From NCBI GenBank assembly GCA_964370965.1, contig CAYJLW010000011.1:1-64000 (forward strand): a DNA stretch of 64,000 nt. The letters are read 5' to 3'. The position numbers were made by a program, and so were the translations under genes. Source of the DNA: CAYJLW01 sp964370965 (GTDB taxonomy: Bacteria > Actinomycetota > Acidimicrobiia > UBA2766). The notes under the pieces were generated by a model. That model was not told the origin of the DNA and did no database searches. It saw only the letters and a program-made list of their open reading frames with translations. This document shows, piece after piece, positions 24,898 to 33,511 of this stretch (position 1 is its first letter; every line of letters starts with the position of its first letter).

Positions 24898-25487
24898 ACC
24901 CGTCCCCCCCGCTCCGGCCGTGTCCGCAGGCGGTACGTGCTCTCGTGGGCGCTCTCGTGCTCCTCCTGGCGGCACCGTCCACCGGCTGTGCGAACCGTCC
25001 CCAGGGCAACACCGAGCGCTTCCTGGAGGCAGTCAGCCGGGGCAGCGACCTCGACCTCGTCCGGCGTCTCGGCACCATGACCGCTGCCGCCGAGGTCATC
25101 GGCCACCCGTTGCGCCGGTCGCATCGTGACCAGGACAACCTCACGCTCGTGGACGTGGCGCCGTCGGTCCCGCGCGACGGCGTGAGCGAGGTGCCCGCGC
25201 TCGTGACCCGCAGGGGCGAGAGGAAGCCCCGACGTCTCGCTCTGCGCACCGAGTTGCGGGACGGCGTGTGGCGTGTCGTCTCGGCCGCGCCCCTGCGCAG
25301 GCGTGTCCGTTTCCCGAGCGAGGGCGGCCCCATAGAGGGCGCTCCGTGGCGGATCGTCCTGTTCGCCGGCGTCGTCGTCGCCCTGAGCGTGGGGGGAGCC
25401 GCCCTCGCCACCGTCGTCGCGGTGAGGCGGGCAGGGGGTCCCGGCGTCCCGCCCGAGGGCACAGAGCGCAAACCGCTCAGAGGGTGA
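24894..25487 (+). CDS. Predicted membrane-anchored protein, unknown
   Basis: This 197-aa protein has an N-terminal hydrophobic stretch ending in a Cys (LLLAAPSTGC, lipobox-like but imperfect), a soluble middle domain of ~110 residues, and a C-terminal membrane helix (IVLFAGVVVALSVGGAALA). The GTG start overlaps the stop of the MFS gene, so it is coupled to it and may act with the transporter. Its 3' end overlaps the convergent MFS gene by 11 bp. The family is not recognised. Confidence 0.7.
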   Translation: MNPSPPLRPCPQAVRALVGALVLLLAAPSTGCANRPQGNTERFLEAVSRGSDLDLVRRLGTMTAAAEVIGHPLRRSHRDQDNLTLVDVAPSVPRDGVSEVPALVTRRGERKPRRLALRTELRDGVWRVVSAAPLRRRVRFPSEGGPIEGAPWRIVLFAGVVVALSVGGAALATVVAVRRAGGPGVPPEGTERKPLRG

Positions 25488-26919
25488 GGCCTGTGGAGGC
25501 CTCCTCCTCGGCGGTGGCCTCGACGACCTGGTCGTGTGTAGGCACGTCCCCACGCAGGATGCCAGCCGCCACCACGGCGAGGCCGGCCACCGCCGCCCCC
25601 GTGAGATAGGCCGCACGGAAGGACGTCGCCACACCGGCAGCGGCGGCAACGGTGGTCTGGACGAGAACGAACGTGACCGTCCCCGCCGACGCGCCCACGG
25701 ATTGCGCGGAGGCGATGAGACCGCCCCCGATGCCCTGGTCCTCGAGGCGGAGCGAGTTCACCGCCGCCGAGGAGGTCGCGGGAGAGGCGACACCGAGGCC
25801 GACACCGGAGAGGGCGAGACCCAGGAGGACGAGCCAGAGCGGGCTCCCCCTGCTCAGGAGGGCGAGGACGACCAGGGAAGCGGTCACGAGCGCGGAGCCG
25901 AACACGGCCACCCGCCGCACGCCAAGGCGGGCGACGACGTAGCCGGCGATCGGCCCGGAGATGGCGAAGAGGCCGGGGCGGGCGAGGAGCACGAGGTAGA
26001 CAGCCTGTTCTTCGTAGCCGAGCACGCGCTCGAGGAGGAACGGCGAGAGCACGAGGCCACCCAGATACGCGAAGTTCGTGAGGGAAGAGGACGTGAGGGC
26101 GGCGGCGAAGTTGCGCTCCCGGAAGTACCCGAGGGGGAACAGCGGGTGGTCGGTGCGCCTCTGTGACCACACGAAGGAGCCGGCGAAGAGGGGCGTCGCC
26201 GCGAACAGGGCAATGATGGCGGGGTTGGCGAAGCCCCAGTCCCCCGCCCGGTTGAGGGCGAAGAGACCGCAGAACGCCGCCGCCCCCAGCAGGCCGGCGC
26301 CCCTGAGGTCGAGGCGGGTACCGACCTGGCGAGGGGTCTCGTCCAGGACGAGCGCGGCCAGCACCACGGCGCCGGCGCAGAGGGGGACCTGGCAGAGGAA
26401 GATGGCCCGCCAGCCCAGGACGGGCACGACCAGGCTCCCGGCGACGAGACCGAACGTGGGCGCCCCGGCCATCACGAAGGAGAACCAGCCCAGCGCCCGG
26501 CTGCGGTCTCGGGGCGGGAACAGCGTGGCGATGAACTTCACCGCCGCCGGTCCGGTGGCGGCCCCCTCCAGCGCCGCCAGGACCCGGAACACGATGAGGG
26601 ATTCGGCGTTCCAGGCCAGGCCGGTGAAGAGGAGGAACACGGTGGCCACGCCGAAACCGGCCAGGTATGTGCGTTTCGCCCCGTACAGGTCGCCGATCTT
26701 GCCGAACACGGGGCCGGCCACACCGAAGGCCAGGATGGGTCCCGTCACGACCCAGGCGATCGTCCCGGGAGCGGCATGCAGCTCCCTGCCTATCGAGGGC
26801 AGCACGACCGAGAGGATCGTGAAGCTGAGGCCGACGGCGAAGAGGCCGAACAGCAGCGTCCAGAGGACGATCCAGCGGTAGCGGGGATGCGCCCGGATGC
26901 GGTCGCGGAACCCGCTCAC
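25477..26919 (-). CDS. MFS drug/H+ antiporter, DHA2-like
   Basis: This 480-aa protein has about 14 predicted membrane helices, which fits the DHA2 multidrug efflux group. The conserved motif A-like loop (GKIGDLYGAKRTYLAG) follows TM2, and PRDRSRALGW follows TM4. The GTG start has no evident Shine-Dalgarno sequence. A hairpin at 26949-26967 separates it from the acyl-CoA ligase gene upstream on the same strand. Confidence 0.85.
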   Translation of the reverse strand: MSGFRDRIRAHPRYRWIVLWTLLFGLFAVGLSFTILSVVLPSIGRELHAAPGTIAWVVTGPILAFGVAGPVFGKIGDLYGAKRTYLAGFGVATVFLLFTGLAWNAESLIVFRVLAALEGAATGPAAVKFIATLFPPRDRSRALGWFSFVMAGAPTFGLVAGSLVVPVLGWRAIFLCQVPLCAGAVVLAALVLDETPRQVGTRLDLRGAGLLGAAAFCGLFALNRAGDWGFANPAIIALFAATPLFAGSFVWSQRRTDHPLFPLGYFRERNFAAALTSSSLTNFAYLGGLVLSPFLLERVLGYEEQAVYLVLLARPGLFAISGPIAGYVVARLGVRRVAVFGSALVTASLVVLALLSRGSPLWLVLLGLALSGVGLGVASPATSSAAVNSLRLEDQGIGGGLIASAQSVGASAGTVTFVLVQTTVAAAAGVATSFRAAYLTGAAVAGLAVVAAGILRGDVPTHDQVVEATAEEEASTGLTL

Positions 26920-26948
26920 GGGGAGAGGGGAACCCCGCTCTGCGCTCA

Positions 26949-26967
26949 GAGGGCCGCTCGGGCCCTC
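26949..26967 (-). terminator. Hairpin after the acyl-CoA ligase gene
   Basis: GAGGGCC and GGCCCTC pair over 7 bp with a 5-nt loop, starting 5 bp past the ligase stop. Confidence 0.55.
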
Positions 26968-26972
26968 GGCGG

Positions 26973-28508
26973 TCAGTTCACCTTCTTCTCACGCCCCGCC
27001 CAGAACTGGTCGCGGAGCTGGCGCTTGATGAGCTTGCCCGCCTGGTCGCGGGGGAGCTCGTCGACGAACTCGAGCGTGCGGGGCCGCTTGTAGTCAGCGA
27101 GGCGACCCTCGCACCAGCCCCGGAGAGCATCGGGCGTGAGCGACCCTCCCGGCTTCACCTGCACGACAGCATGCACGGACTCGCCCCAATCGTCGTCGGG
27201 GATGCCGAAGACGGCCACGTCGGCGATGTCGGGGTGGGCGTGCAGGACGTCCTCGATCTCGGCCGGGTAGATGTTCACGCCGCCCGAGATGATCATGTCC
27301 GTCTTGCGGTCGCAGATGAAGTAGAAGCCCTCGTCGTCCCGGTAGGCGATGTCGCCCACGGAGATGAGATCGCCGCGGCTGGCGTCGGCGAGGGCCTCAG
27401 GGCGGTTGTAGTACTCCGAGAACGTGAGCTCGTGGCGGCGCACGTAGAGCTCTCCGGGGGTACCGTCGGGAACCTCGTCGCCCTTCGTGTCGAGGAGGTG
27501 GACATCGATGCCGGGGAACGCGACGCCGCAGGACCCCGGTTTGCGAAGCTGGTCCGCGGGCTTCAGGTACGTGTTGATGCCCAGCTCGGTGGAGCCGTAG
27601 AACTCGTAGAGCACCTCGCCGAGGCGGCGCTGGACATCCTCCTTGACCGACATCGGGCACGGCGCCCCCGCCACGATGAGGGTGTGCAGGGAGGACGTGT
27701 CGGTGGCCTCCCAGACGTCGCCAGGGGCGTCGAGGAGGCGCTTCACGAGGACGGGCGCCATGAACGCGTTGCCCACCCGGTGACGCTCGAGGAGACGGAG
27801 CGCCTCGGCGGCGTCGAAGCGGCGCATGAGGACCGTGGTGTTGCCGATCGCCCCGGCAATCATGGCGAAGTAGCGCGGTGCCGAGTGGTACAGGGGACCG
27901 GCGGCGAGGTGCGTGTCGTCGGGGCGGAGGTCGAAACAGGCCAGGATCTGGCCGAGCATCTGGGCGGCGGCACCGGCACCCGCTCCCGGACGGCGGTACG
28001 CGCCTTTGGGACGGCCGGTCGTGCCGGACGTGTAGATCATCGACCCGCCCCCGGCCACCACGGACTCGGGCCGCTCGGGGGAAGCGTCCTCGCAGAGCTC
28101 GGCGAAGGACTCGTCGCCGTCGCCGGGCTCACCCAGGCAGATCCAGTGCTTCACGTTCCGGGCGTCGGCGCGCACGTCCCGGATGACGGCGCCGAACTCG
28201 GGCCCGTACACGACCCCGGCGGCGTCGCTGTCGTCGACGATGTAGGCGACCTCCGGGGCGGTGAGGCGGTGGTTCATGGGGACGACGGTGAGCCCGATGA
28301 CGTCGGCCGCAGAAGAGACGACGACGCCTTCGATCGAGTTGTGGTGGTAGGCGATGACGCGATCGTCCGGGCCGAGACCGAGGGAGAGGAGCGCGTTCGC
28401 GCAGCGGTTCTTGAGCTCGTCGTACTCCGCCCAGGTGAGGGCACGGTCACCTTCGACGAGCGCCGGCGCGTCTGGCTTGTTCGCTGCGTGTATGGCGACG
28501 AGATCCAT
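26973..28508 (-). CDS. Acyl-CoA synthetase / AMP-dependent ligase
   Basis: This 511-aa member of the ANL superfamily activates a carboxylic acid to an acyl-AMP and then the CoA thioester. The P-loop-like A3 motif IYTSGTTGRPKG, A5 FYGSTELG, A8 ISGGVNIYPAEIED and the A10 lysine near the end (DQAGKLIKRQ) are all present. It fits the FadD-like or crotonobetaine-ligase type; the chain length of the substrate is unknown. An SDR gene lies upstream on the same strand beyond a 428-bp spacer holding a promoter candidate and repeats. Confidence 0.9.
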   Translation of the reverse strand: MDLVAIHAANKPDAPALVEGDRALTWAEYDELKNRCANALLSLGLGPDDRVIAYHHNSIEGVVVSSAADVIGLTVVPMNHRLTAPEVAYIVDDSDAAGVVYGPEFGAVIRDVRADARNVKHWICLGEPGDGDESFAELCEDASPERPESVVAGGGSMIYTSGTTGRPKGAYRRPGAGAGAAAQMLGQILACFDLRPDDTHLAAGPLYHSAPRYFAMIAGAIGNTTVLMRRFDAAEALRLLERHRVGNAFMAPVLVKRLLDAPGDVWEATDTSSLHTLIVAGAPCPMSVKEDVQRRLGEVLYEFYGSTELGINTYLKPADQLRKPGSCGVAFPGIDVHLLDTKGDEVPDGTPGELYVRRHELTFSEYYNRPEALADASRGDLISVGDIAYRDDEGFYFICDRKTDMIISGGVNIYPAEIEDVLHAHPDIADVAVFGIPDDDWGESVHAVVQVKPGGSLTPDALRGWCEGRLADYKRPRTLEFVDELPRDQAGKLIKRQLRDQFWAGREKKVN

Positions 28509-28546
28509 CAGCCCTGCTGCTCCCGGGGTATGTTGACGTGGGCGTC

Positions 28547-28552
28547 ATTGTA
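28547..28552 (-). promoter_or_regulatory. Candidate -10 of the acyl-CoA ligase gene
   Basis: TACAAT on the minus strand, 38 bp before the ATG, inside an AT-richer patch. A convincing -35 hexamer is not visible at 16-18 bp. Confidence 0.4.
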
Positions 28553-28591
28553 ACGAGCGGGCGTTCCGCGACGACGTCGGAGCGAGAGCAA

Positions 28592-28681
28592 GCGGACGGC
28601 CGAGGGACGAGGCCGGCAGTTGAGGGCGGCGGCTGGGGAACACCGCCCGTCTCCGCCGGCCTCGCCGCGCCGGCCGTCCGC
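28592..28681. repeat. Nested three-tier inverted repeat
   Basis: Three perfect stems are nested: GCGGACGGCCG 28592-28602 with 28671-28681 (11 bp), CGAGGCCGGC 28608-28617 with 28655-28664 (10 bp), and GGGCGG 28624-28629 with CCGCCC 28643-28648 (6 bp). Together they form one ~90-nt rod with small internal loops. It sits between the SDR gene and the ligase promoter, next to interspersed repeat copy D. It could be a structured RNA, a terminator or a REPIN-like element. Confidence 0.6.
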
Positions 28682-28730
28682 GGGCCGCACTCTAACTGCG
28701 GGCAGCGGAGAAAGCGAGCATTGTCCGATT

Positions 28731-28826
28731 CGAGGGGGGCTCCGTCCCCCCTCGAACGCCCCCCTGGACCCTGACCCGGCCACCGTCGGCCCACGATCCG
28801 GTCCGCCCGGGCGGAGCCCGGCCTTG
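28731..28826 (-). repeat. Interspersed palindromic repeat, copy D (diverged)
   Basis: The hairpin GGGGGGC/GTCCCCC with a TCC loop (about 28734-28751) and, ~60 bp on, GCCCGGGCGGAGCCCGGCC (28805-28823), a form of the family palindrome with one mismatch. The orientation is the reverse of copies A and B. Unlike the other copies, its hairpin does not abut a stop codon. Confidence 0.65.
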
Positions 28827-28936
28827 GGAGGAGACCGCCGTCGCCCCGGGGCAGGCTGACGCGTGACGCCCAGACCCGGGTGGGGAGGCCCGCCGGCACG
28901 CGGAGCGCCGCCAGGCGCGGAGCAATCAGGAGAGCC

Positions 28937-29833
28937 TCAGCCGGCCTTCTCGCCCAGCTTGTCGACCCCGTCGGCGAGGTCCGCCACAGTGAGGCGCCGG
29001 CCGCCCGCCTTCACCTGGTTGTCAGGGTCGAGCGTCCAGGGCGTCACGAGCGTGACCTCGTCGGACCACACCATGTAGCAGTTGCCGTTCAGCGGGCAGT
29101 CCTCAGTGGAGAGGTAGGCCACGAGCGGCGACACGTTCGCCGGGTCCCAGACGTCGAACTGGCCCTCGGCGACCTCCTGCTTCACGATCTCGCCCAGGCC
29201 GGGTGTCTGCTCGGTGAGGCGGGTGCGGGCCCGGGGGGCGATGGAGTTGGAGCGTACGCCGTAGCGGATGAGCTCCTTGGCGCACACCTGCGTGAACGTG
29301 GCGATGCCGGACTTGGCGGAGGCGTAGTTCGCCTGGCCGGGGTTGCCGAAGAGGCCGGACTCAGAGCTGGTGTTGACGACGGCCGCCTTGCGGGGGGTGC
29401 CCGCCTTGGACTGCTCCCGCCAGTAGCCCGCGGCATGGCGGGTGGGGCAGAAGTGGCCGCGGAGGTGCACCTTGATGACGGCGTCCCACTCGGCATCGGT
29501 CATGTTCACGACCACACGGTCGCGCAGGATCCCGGCATTGTTGACCAGGACGTCGAGGCCCCCGAAGGTCTCGATCGCCTGGTTGACCATCCGCTGGGCG
29601 CCTTCCCAGTCCGAGACGTCGTCGCCGTTGACGACCACCTCGCCGCCCATCTCCTTGATGAGCTGAGCGGTCTCCTGGGCGGGCGTGGCGTCGGCGCCGC
29701 CACCACCGATGTCGCCGCCGAGGTCGTTCACGACGATCTTGGCGCCCTCCGCCGCCATGAGAAGGGCGTGCTCACGGCCGAGTCCGCGCCCGGCACCGGT
29801 GATGATGACGATCCGTCCGTCGAGCGATCCCAC
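28937..29833 (-). CDS. Short-chain dehydrogenase, hydroxyacyl-CoA type
   Basis: This 298-aa Rossmann enzyme has the cofactor motif TGAGRGLG (residues 12-19), NNAG at 98-101 and a catalytic S157-Y170-K174 set. The opening ITGAGRGLGREHALLMA...VVNDLGGD is typical of the SDR branch of peroxisomal multifunctional enzyme 2 and bacterial (3R)-hydroxyacyl-CoA dehydrogenases. Its neighbour is an acyl-CoA ligase, which supports a role in acyl-CoA metabolism. The GTG at 29833 is preferred because AGGGGGA lies just upstream; an in-frame GTG at 29875 has none. Confidence 0.85.
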   Translation of the reverse strand: MGSLDGRIVIITGAGRGLGREHALLMAAEGAKIVVNDLGGDIGGGGADATPAQETAQLIKEMGGEVVVNGDDVSDWEGAQRMVNQAIETFGGLDVLVNNAGILRDRVVVNMTDAEWDAVIKVHLRGHFCPTRHAAGYWREQSKAGTPRKAAVVNTSSESGLFGNPGQANYASAKSGIATFTQVCAKELIRYGVRSNSIAPRARTRLTEQTPGLGEIVKQEVAEGQFDVWDPANVSPLVAYLSTEDCPLNGNCYMVWSDEVTLVTPWTLDPDNQVKAGGRRLTVADLADGVDKLGEKAG

Positions 29834-29999
29834 TGGGTTTCCCCCTGTCTGGTGAACTGCGAAACGGGTGCTCACCGGCGCCGAGACGGCGATCGATGGC
29901 GGCGCCAGGCTAGGGGTGGGCTCCCCGCCGGTGCAACGTGGCAGACCCCCCAGGAGGTACAGGCCCGCTCCCGGGGGGTGCGGCCCGCCCTAGCGCGCC

Positions 30000-30956
30000 C
30001 TAGCGCCGGCCGCGCCCGGGGGCGACGGCCCGCAGGGTGGGCAGGTAGCGCTCGGGTCGGGAGTGCACGGTGGAGTGGACGACGTGGGTGGCGCCCGCCG
30101 CCTCGAACGCGGCCACACGGGCGTCGACGTCCTCGGGCGTGCCGAGGGCGACGAGCGCGTCGACGAGGCGGTCGGGCATGTCCCGACAGTCCGCCTCGTC
30201 CCCGAGGCCCTGCTCGATCACGATCCGCCGGTAGGACGGCATCGAGAGGTACTTGCGGAGGAAGAACCGGGAGGCGTCCCTCGCCGCGGCGCGGTCGTCC
30301 TGGACGATCGTGGGTGTGGCCACGAGGATTTCGACCTCCTCGGGCGGCCGGCCCGCCACCGCAGCCCCCTCGGCGACCCATTCCCGGACCCGGAGCACCC
30401 ATTCCGGGGTCGCCATGTAGAGGAAGACCCCCCCGGCCAGTTCCCCGGCGAGACGGCACATGCCGGGCATGAGTCCGGCGAGGTATACGGGAACGTGACC
30501 GGAGTAGCCCTCGATGGGCAGCGGCCGGCCCACAGAGGTGATCCGCTCGCCCGCGAAGTCCACGGCCTCGCCCGCGAGGAGGGGCACCAGCACCTCGAGG
30601 AACTCCCGCATGTACTGCAGGGGACGCTCGATGCGGAGGCCGTAGGAGGCCACGAACGGCGGGTGGCTGACCCCGATGCCGAGCCGGAAGCGTCCGCCGG
30701 AGAAGTCGTCGATCGAGGCCGCCGCCATCGCCACCTCGAAGGGGTGACGATGCCACACGGGGACGATTCCCGCACCGATGCGGGAGCTCCGCGTCTGGAG
30801 CGCCACGGCGGTCATCGAGCTCACGATGTCCCGCCCGATCGTCTCGGAGGTCCAGATCGTGTCGAAACCGAGGGTGTCGACCTCTGCGAGGACGTCGGAC
30901 ATGGCCTCCGCTCCGATCACGTCGGAGAGGAAGTGGCCGGAGCGGCGAATACTCAT
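30000..30956 (-). CDS. F420-dependent LLM-class oxidoreductase
   Basis: This 318-aa TIM-barrel protein of the luciferase-like monooxygenase superfamily has LGFDTIWTSET near the N-terminus, the RFRLGIGVSHP segment that shapes the cofactor site, and a C-terminal SRPERYLPTLR motif like that of F420-dependent family members in Actinobacteria. The cofactor assignment to F420 rather than FMN comes from family resemblance only. The ATG at 30956 gives the expected N-terminus (MSIRRSGHF), but its ribosome-binding site is weak. Confidence 0.8.
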   Translation of the reverse strand: MSIRRSGHFLSDVIGAEAMSDVLAEVDTLGFDTIWTSETIGRDIVSSMTAVALQTRSSRIGAGIVPVWHRHPFEVAMAAASIDDFSGGRFRLGIGVSHPPFVASYGLRIERPLQYMREFLEVLVPLLAGEAVDFAGERITSVGRPLPIEGYSGHVPVYLAGLMPGMCRLAGELAGGVFLYMATPEWVLRVREWVAEGAAVAGRPPEEVEILVATPTIVQDDRAAARDASRFFLRKYLSMPSYRRIVIEQGLGDEADCRDMPDRLVDALVALGTPEDVDARVAAFEAAGATHVVHSTVHSRPERYLPTLRAVAPGRGRR

Positions 30957-30997
30957 GCCGGGCCATTCTGCCCTCTCCGGGACGGCTCCTGCACACC

Positions 30998-31444
30998 GTG
31001 CCTGCGTACGATCAGGAGATGGTCGCCCCTCGTGCGCCCCGCCACACCGGGGCAGTCCTCCTTGCCGCCGCCGGTGTCGCCGCGGCTCTCGCCCTCCTCG
31101 TGGTCGCCACCACCTACCTGGGCAGGCGCACGGGCGGCGCCCAGAAGAGACCGCAGGCGATCGAGCGGGTGCTTCCGGCCCCCGGCGGCTCAATGCTCCG
31201 CCAGGAACGACTCGGCGTCCACGTCCTCCCGGCGTGGCACTGCACGCTCACCGTCGACGGCGTCCGCATCCCCCCCGCCCAGATCGAGGGCGTCAAAGAG
31301 CTCGGCGAGTGCTTCTTCCGGGCCGGCCGGGGCAAGGCCGTCCCGAAGCTCAGGGCCGGTGATCACACCGCCACAGCGACCGTGTTTCCCCTCGCCGACC
31401 CCGCGAACGACTCCGCGTACACCTGGTCGTTCCGGGTGCTCTGA
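30998..31444 (+). CDS. Predicted single-pass membrane protein, unknown
   Basis: This protein of up to 148 aa has one N-terminal membrane helix (GAVLLAAAGVAAALALLVVATTYL) and a small extracytoplasmic domain with two Cys (WHCTLTV, GECFFRAGRG) that may pair. The start is uncertain: GTG at 30998 or ATG at 31019. It is divergent from the LLM oxidoreductase and upstream of the sigma factor gene, but separated from the latter by its own promoter region. The family is not recognised. Confidence 0.65.
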   Translation: MPAYDQEMVAPRAPRHTGAVLLAAAGVAAALALLVVATTYLGRRTGGAQKRPQAIERVLPAPGGSMLRQERLGVHVLPAWHCTLTVDGVRIPPAQIEGVKELGECFFRAGRGKAVPKLRAGDHTATATVFPLADPANDSAYTWSFRVL

Positions 31445-31482
31445 GCGCCGGCGCGCCCGGCGCCCGGAATCCTGTGATCCTC

Positions 31483-31514
31483 CTCAGGAAAAAATCAGGA
31501 ATCGCTGTGATAAT
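31483..31514 (+). promoter_or_regulatory. SARP-like promoter of the sigma factor gene
   Basis: CTCAGGA (31483-31489), spacer AAAA, ATCAGGA (31494-31500), 8 bp, then GATAAT (31509-31514), a near-consensus -10 with an upstream TGT. No TTGACA-like -35 is present; the heptamers occupy that region. This is the same 7-4-7-8-6 layout as before both giant genes and shares the TCAGGA core with giant gene 2. The 5' leader would be about 90 nt. Confidence 0.55.
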
Positions 31515-31608
31515 TCCGGAATCGCACGCCGATGAATTGTGTTGTGCGTGAGGTCGGACGGCCGGTGGTCGCCCGTCCCGGACTGGAAGGCCAACTCAGA
31601 GCAGGGTA

Positions 31609-32523
31609 ATGAAGTCGAAAGCTGCGCCTGTCACTGACCTTGTTGCCGCCTACCTGCGTGACATCTCCAGACACGAGTTGCTCACGAAGGAAGACGAGAT
31701 CGAGCTGTCCCAGCACATCGAGCGGGGCGAGGCGGCTCGCCGGAAGCTCACGGCCGGGGGCGACCTGTCCGCCCGTGAGGTCACACGCCTGCGGGGAGAG
31801 ATCGCCGAGGCGGAGACGGCACGCGAGAGGTTCGTGAACTCCAACCTCCGGCTCGTGGTCAGCATCGCCAAGAAGGTGGGGGGAGGCCTGGAGCTCCTCG
31901 ACCTCATCCAGGAGGGCAACCTCGGCCTCATGCATGCCGTCGAAAAGTTCGAATGGCGCAAGGGGTACAAGTTCTCCACGTACGCCACGTGGTGGATTCG
32001 CCAGGCGATGAGCCGCGGCACCGCCAACGGGGCGCGCCCGATCCGCCTCCCCGTGCACGTGGGCGACCGCGTGACCAAGGTGATGCGCGCCGCCGCCGAG
32101 ATCGAGGGGCGCACGGGTCGCGAGCCCACGAACGCCGAGGTCTCCGAGGCAACCGGCCTCACCGAGGCCGAGGTCGTCGCCACCCTGGCCGTGCCTGCCA
32201 GCCTCACCTCCCTGAACAAGCCGGTGGGCGACCGTGAGGGCTCGGAGTTGGGCGACTTCCTCCCCGGTGACAGCCTCGACCCCACCTACGAACACGCCAC
32301 CGACCCGATGCTGGCCGACATCGTCGCCACGGCTCTCGAGAAGCTGCCCGAGATGGAGGCCGAGGTCGTACGGCTCCGTTTCGGCCTCACGGCCCGCCCG
32401 CCGATGACCCGCCGCGAGATCGGCGAGGCGCTGGGCCGGAGCCCGTCCGAGATCGGCCGCATCGAGGCCTCCGCCCTGGACAAGCTCCGCCGCTCCGACC
32501 TCCACTCCCTGGTCGCCGCCTGA
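31609..32523 (+). CDS. RNA polymerase sigma factor, sigma-70 group 2
   Basis: This 304-aa sigma factor has region 1.2 (DLVAAYLRDISRHELLT), region 2 (NLRLVVSIAKK, DLIQEGNLGLMHAVEKFEW, FSTYATWWIRQAM), region 3, and region 4 ending in an HTH (MTRREIGEALGRSPSEIGRIE). It lacks the long region 1.1 of a primary sigma factor, so it is probably an alternative HrdB/SigB-like group 2 factor. It has its own upstream region with a SARP-like promoter layout and ends in a small hairpin. Confidence 0.93.
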   Translation: MKSKAAPVTDLVAAYLRDISRHELLTKEDEIELSQHIERGEAARRKLTAGGDLSAREVTRLRGEIAEAETARERFVNSNLRLVVSIAKKVGGGLELLDLIQEGNLGLMHAVEKFEWRKGYKFSTYATWWIRQAMSRGTANGARPIRLPVHVGDRVTKVMRAAAEIEGRTGREPTNAEVSEATGLTEAEVVATLAVPASLTSLNKPVGDREGSELGDFLPGDSLDPTYEHATDPMLADIVATALEKLPEMEAEVVRLRFGLTARPPMTRREIGEALGRSPSEIGRIEASALDKLRRSDLHSLVAA

Positions 32524-32524
32524 T

Positions 32525-32540
32525 CCGAGGCGGACCTCGG
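32525..32540 (+). terminator. Hairpin after the sigma factor gene
   Basis: CCGAGG, loop CGGA, CCTCGG: a 6-bp stem directly past the stop, between convergent sigma and metF genes. Confidence 0.45.
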
Positions 32541-32563
32541 CGGCGGGGTGCGGGGAGATCCTC

Positions 32564-33454
32564 TCAGGTGCGCTCCGAGAGGCCGAGGCGGACGGCGATC
32601 TCCCGCGTGGCCGGAGACCGGTTGAGGGTGTAGAAGTGCAGGCCCGGAGCGCCGCCGTCGAGGAGTTCCCGGCAGAGTTCGGTGGCCGCTTCCACTCCCA
32701 CCCGCCTGACGGCCGCGGGGTCCTCCCCCACGCCATGGAGGCGGTCGGCGAGCCAGCCGGGGAACTCGGCGCCGGACAACTCGGCGAAGCGCTTGATCTG
32801 GCTCACGTTGGTGACCGGCATGATCCCAGGGATGATCGGCATGTCCTCGGGGAGGCCGAGCCGGCGGGCGGTCTCCACGAGACGGCGGTAGTGGCGGGCC
32901 TCGAAGAAGAACTGCGTCACGGCCACGTCGGCACCGGCCTCGGCCTTCGCCCGCAGCCAGCCCACGTCGGTCTCCATGTCGGGGGCTTCCGGGTGCACCT
33001 CCGGGAAGGCGGTCACGCCGACGTCGATCCTGCCGGCGGGGTGGGCCTTGATGAGCCGGACGAGGTCGAGGGCGTGGGGCAGGCCCTCGGGGTGCGGCCG
33101 GTACCCGCCCTCACCCTGGGGGGGGTCGCCCCGCAGGGCAAGGATGTTGCGCACGCCGAGGTCGTAGAGGCTCTGCACGGTCTCGCAGAGATCCTCCCTC
33201 GACACCCCCACCGTGGTGAGATGGGCGACCGGGGTGATGTCGGTCTCGGCGAGGATGCGGGCCACGACCCTGAGAGTGCGGTCGCGTGTTGAGCCACCGG
33301 CTCCGTAGGTGCAGGACACGAACGTGGGCCCCAACGGGGCGAGATCCTCGCGGATGACCCGTAAGAGCTCGTCCTCGCCCTCGTCGGTCTTCGGCGGGAA
33401 GAACTCGAAGCTGATCGACGGGTTGGCGCGCTGCACGGCCTCTCGCAGAAACAT
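32564..33454 (-). CDS. metF: Methylenetetrahydrofolate reductase
   Basis: This 296-aa TIM-barrel flavoenzyme reduces 5,10-methylene-THF to 5-methyl-THF for methionine synthesis. The family pattern is clear: ISFEFFPPKT at the N-terminus, FVSCTYGAGGSTRDRT, NILALRGDPP, and VTQFFFEARHY. The ATG at 33454 is preferred over a TTG five codons upstream. It stands alone, convergent with the sigma factor gene. Confidence 0.95.
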   Translation of the reverse strand: MFLREAVQRANPSISFEFFPPKTDEGEDELLRVIREDLAPLGPTFVSCTYGAGGSTRDRTLRVVARILAETDITPVAHLTTVGVSREDLCETVQSLYDLGVRNILALRGDPPQGEGGYRPHPEGLPHALDLVRLIKAHPAGRIDVGVTAFPEVHPEAPDMETDVGWLRAKAEAGADVAVTQFFFEARHYRRLVETARRLGLPEDMPIIPGIMPVTNVSQIKRFAELSGAEFPGWLADRLHGVGEDPAAVRRVGVEAATELCRELLDGGAPGLHFYTLNRSPATREIAVRLGLSERT

Positions 33455-33511
33455 CCGCCAAGAGTACAAAGCCGCGTGGCCCCGGCGCCCCCGGTCTTGC
33501 CAGAACGCCGG

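Noticed and set aside
29985..30010. Tandem CCTAGCGC repeat at the end of the LLM oxidoreductase gene
   Set aside because: Only two short copies; likely a chance duplication with no structural role.
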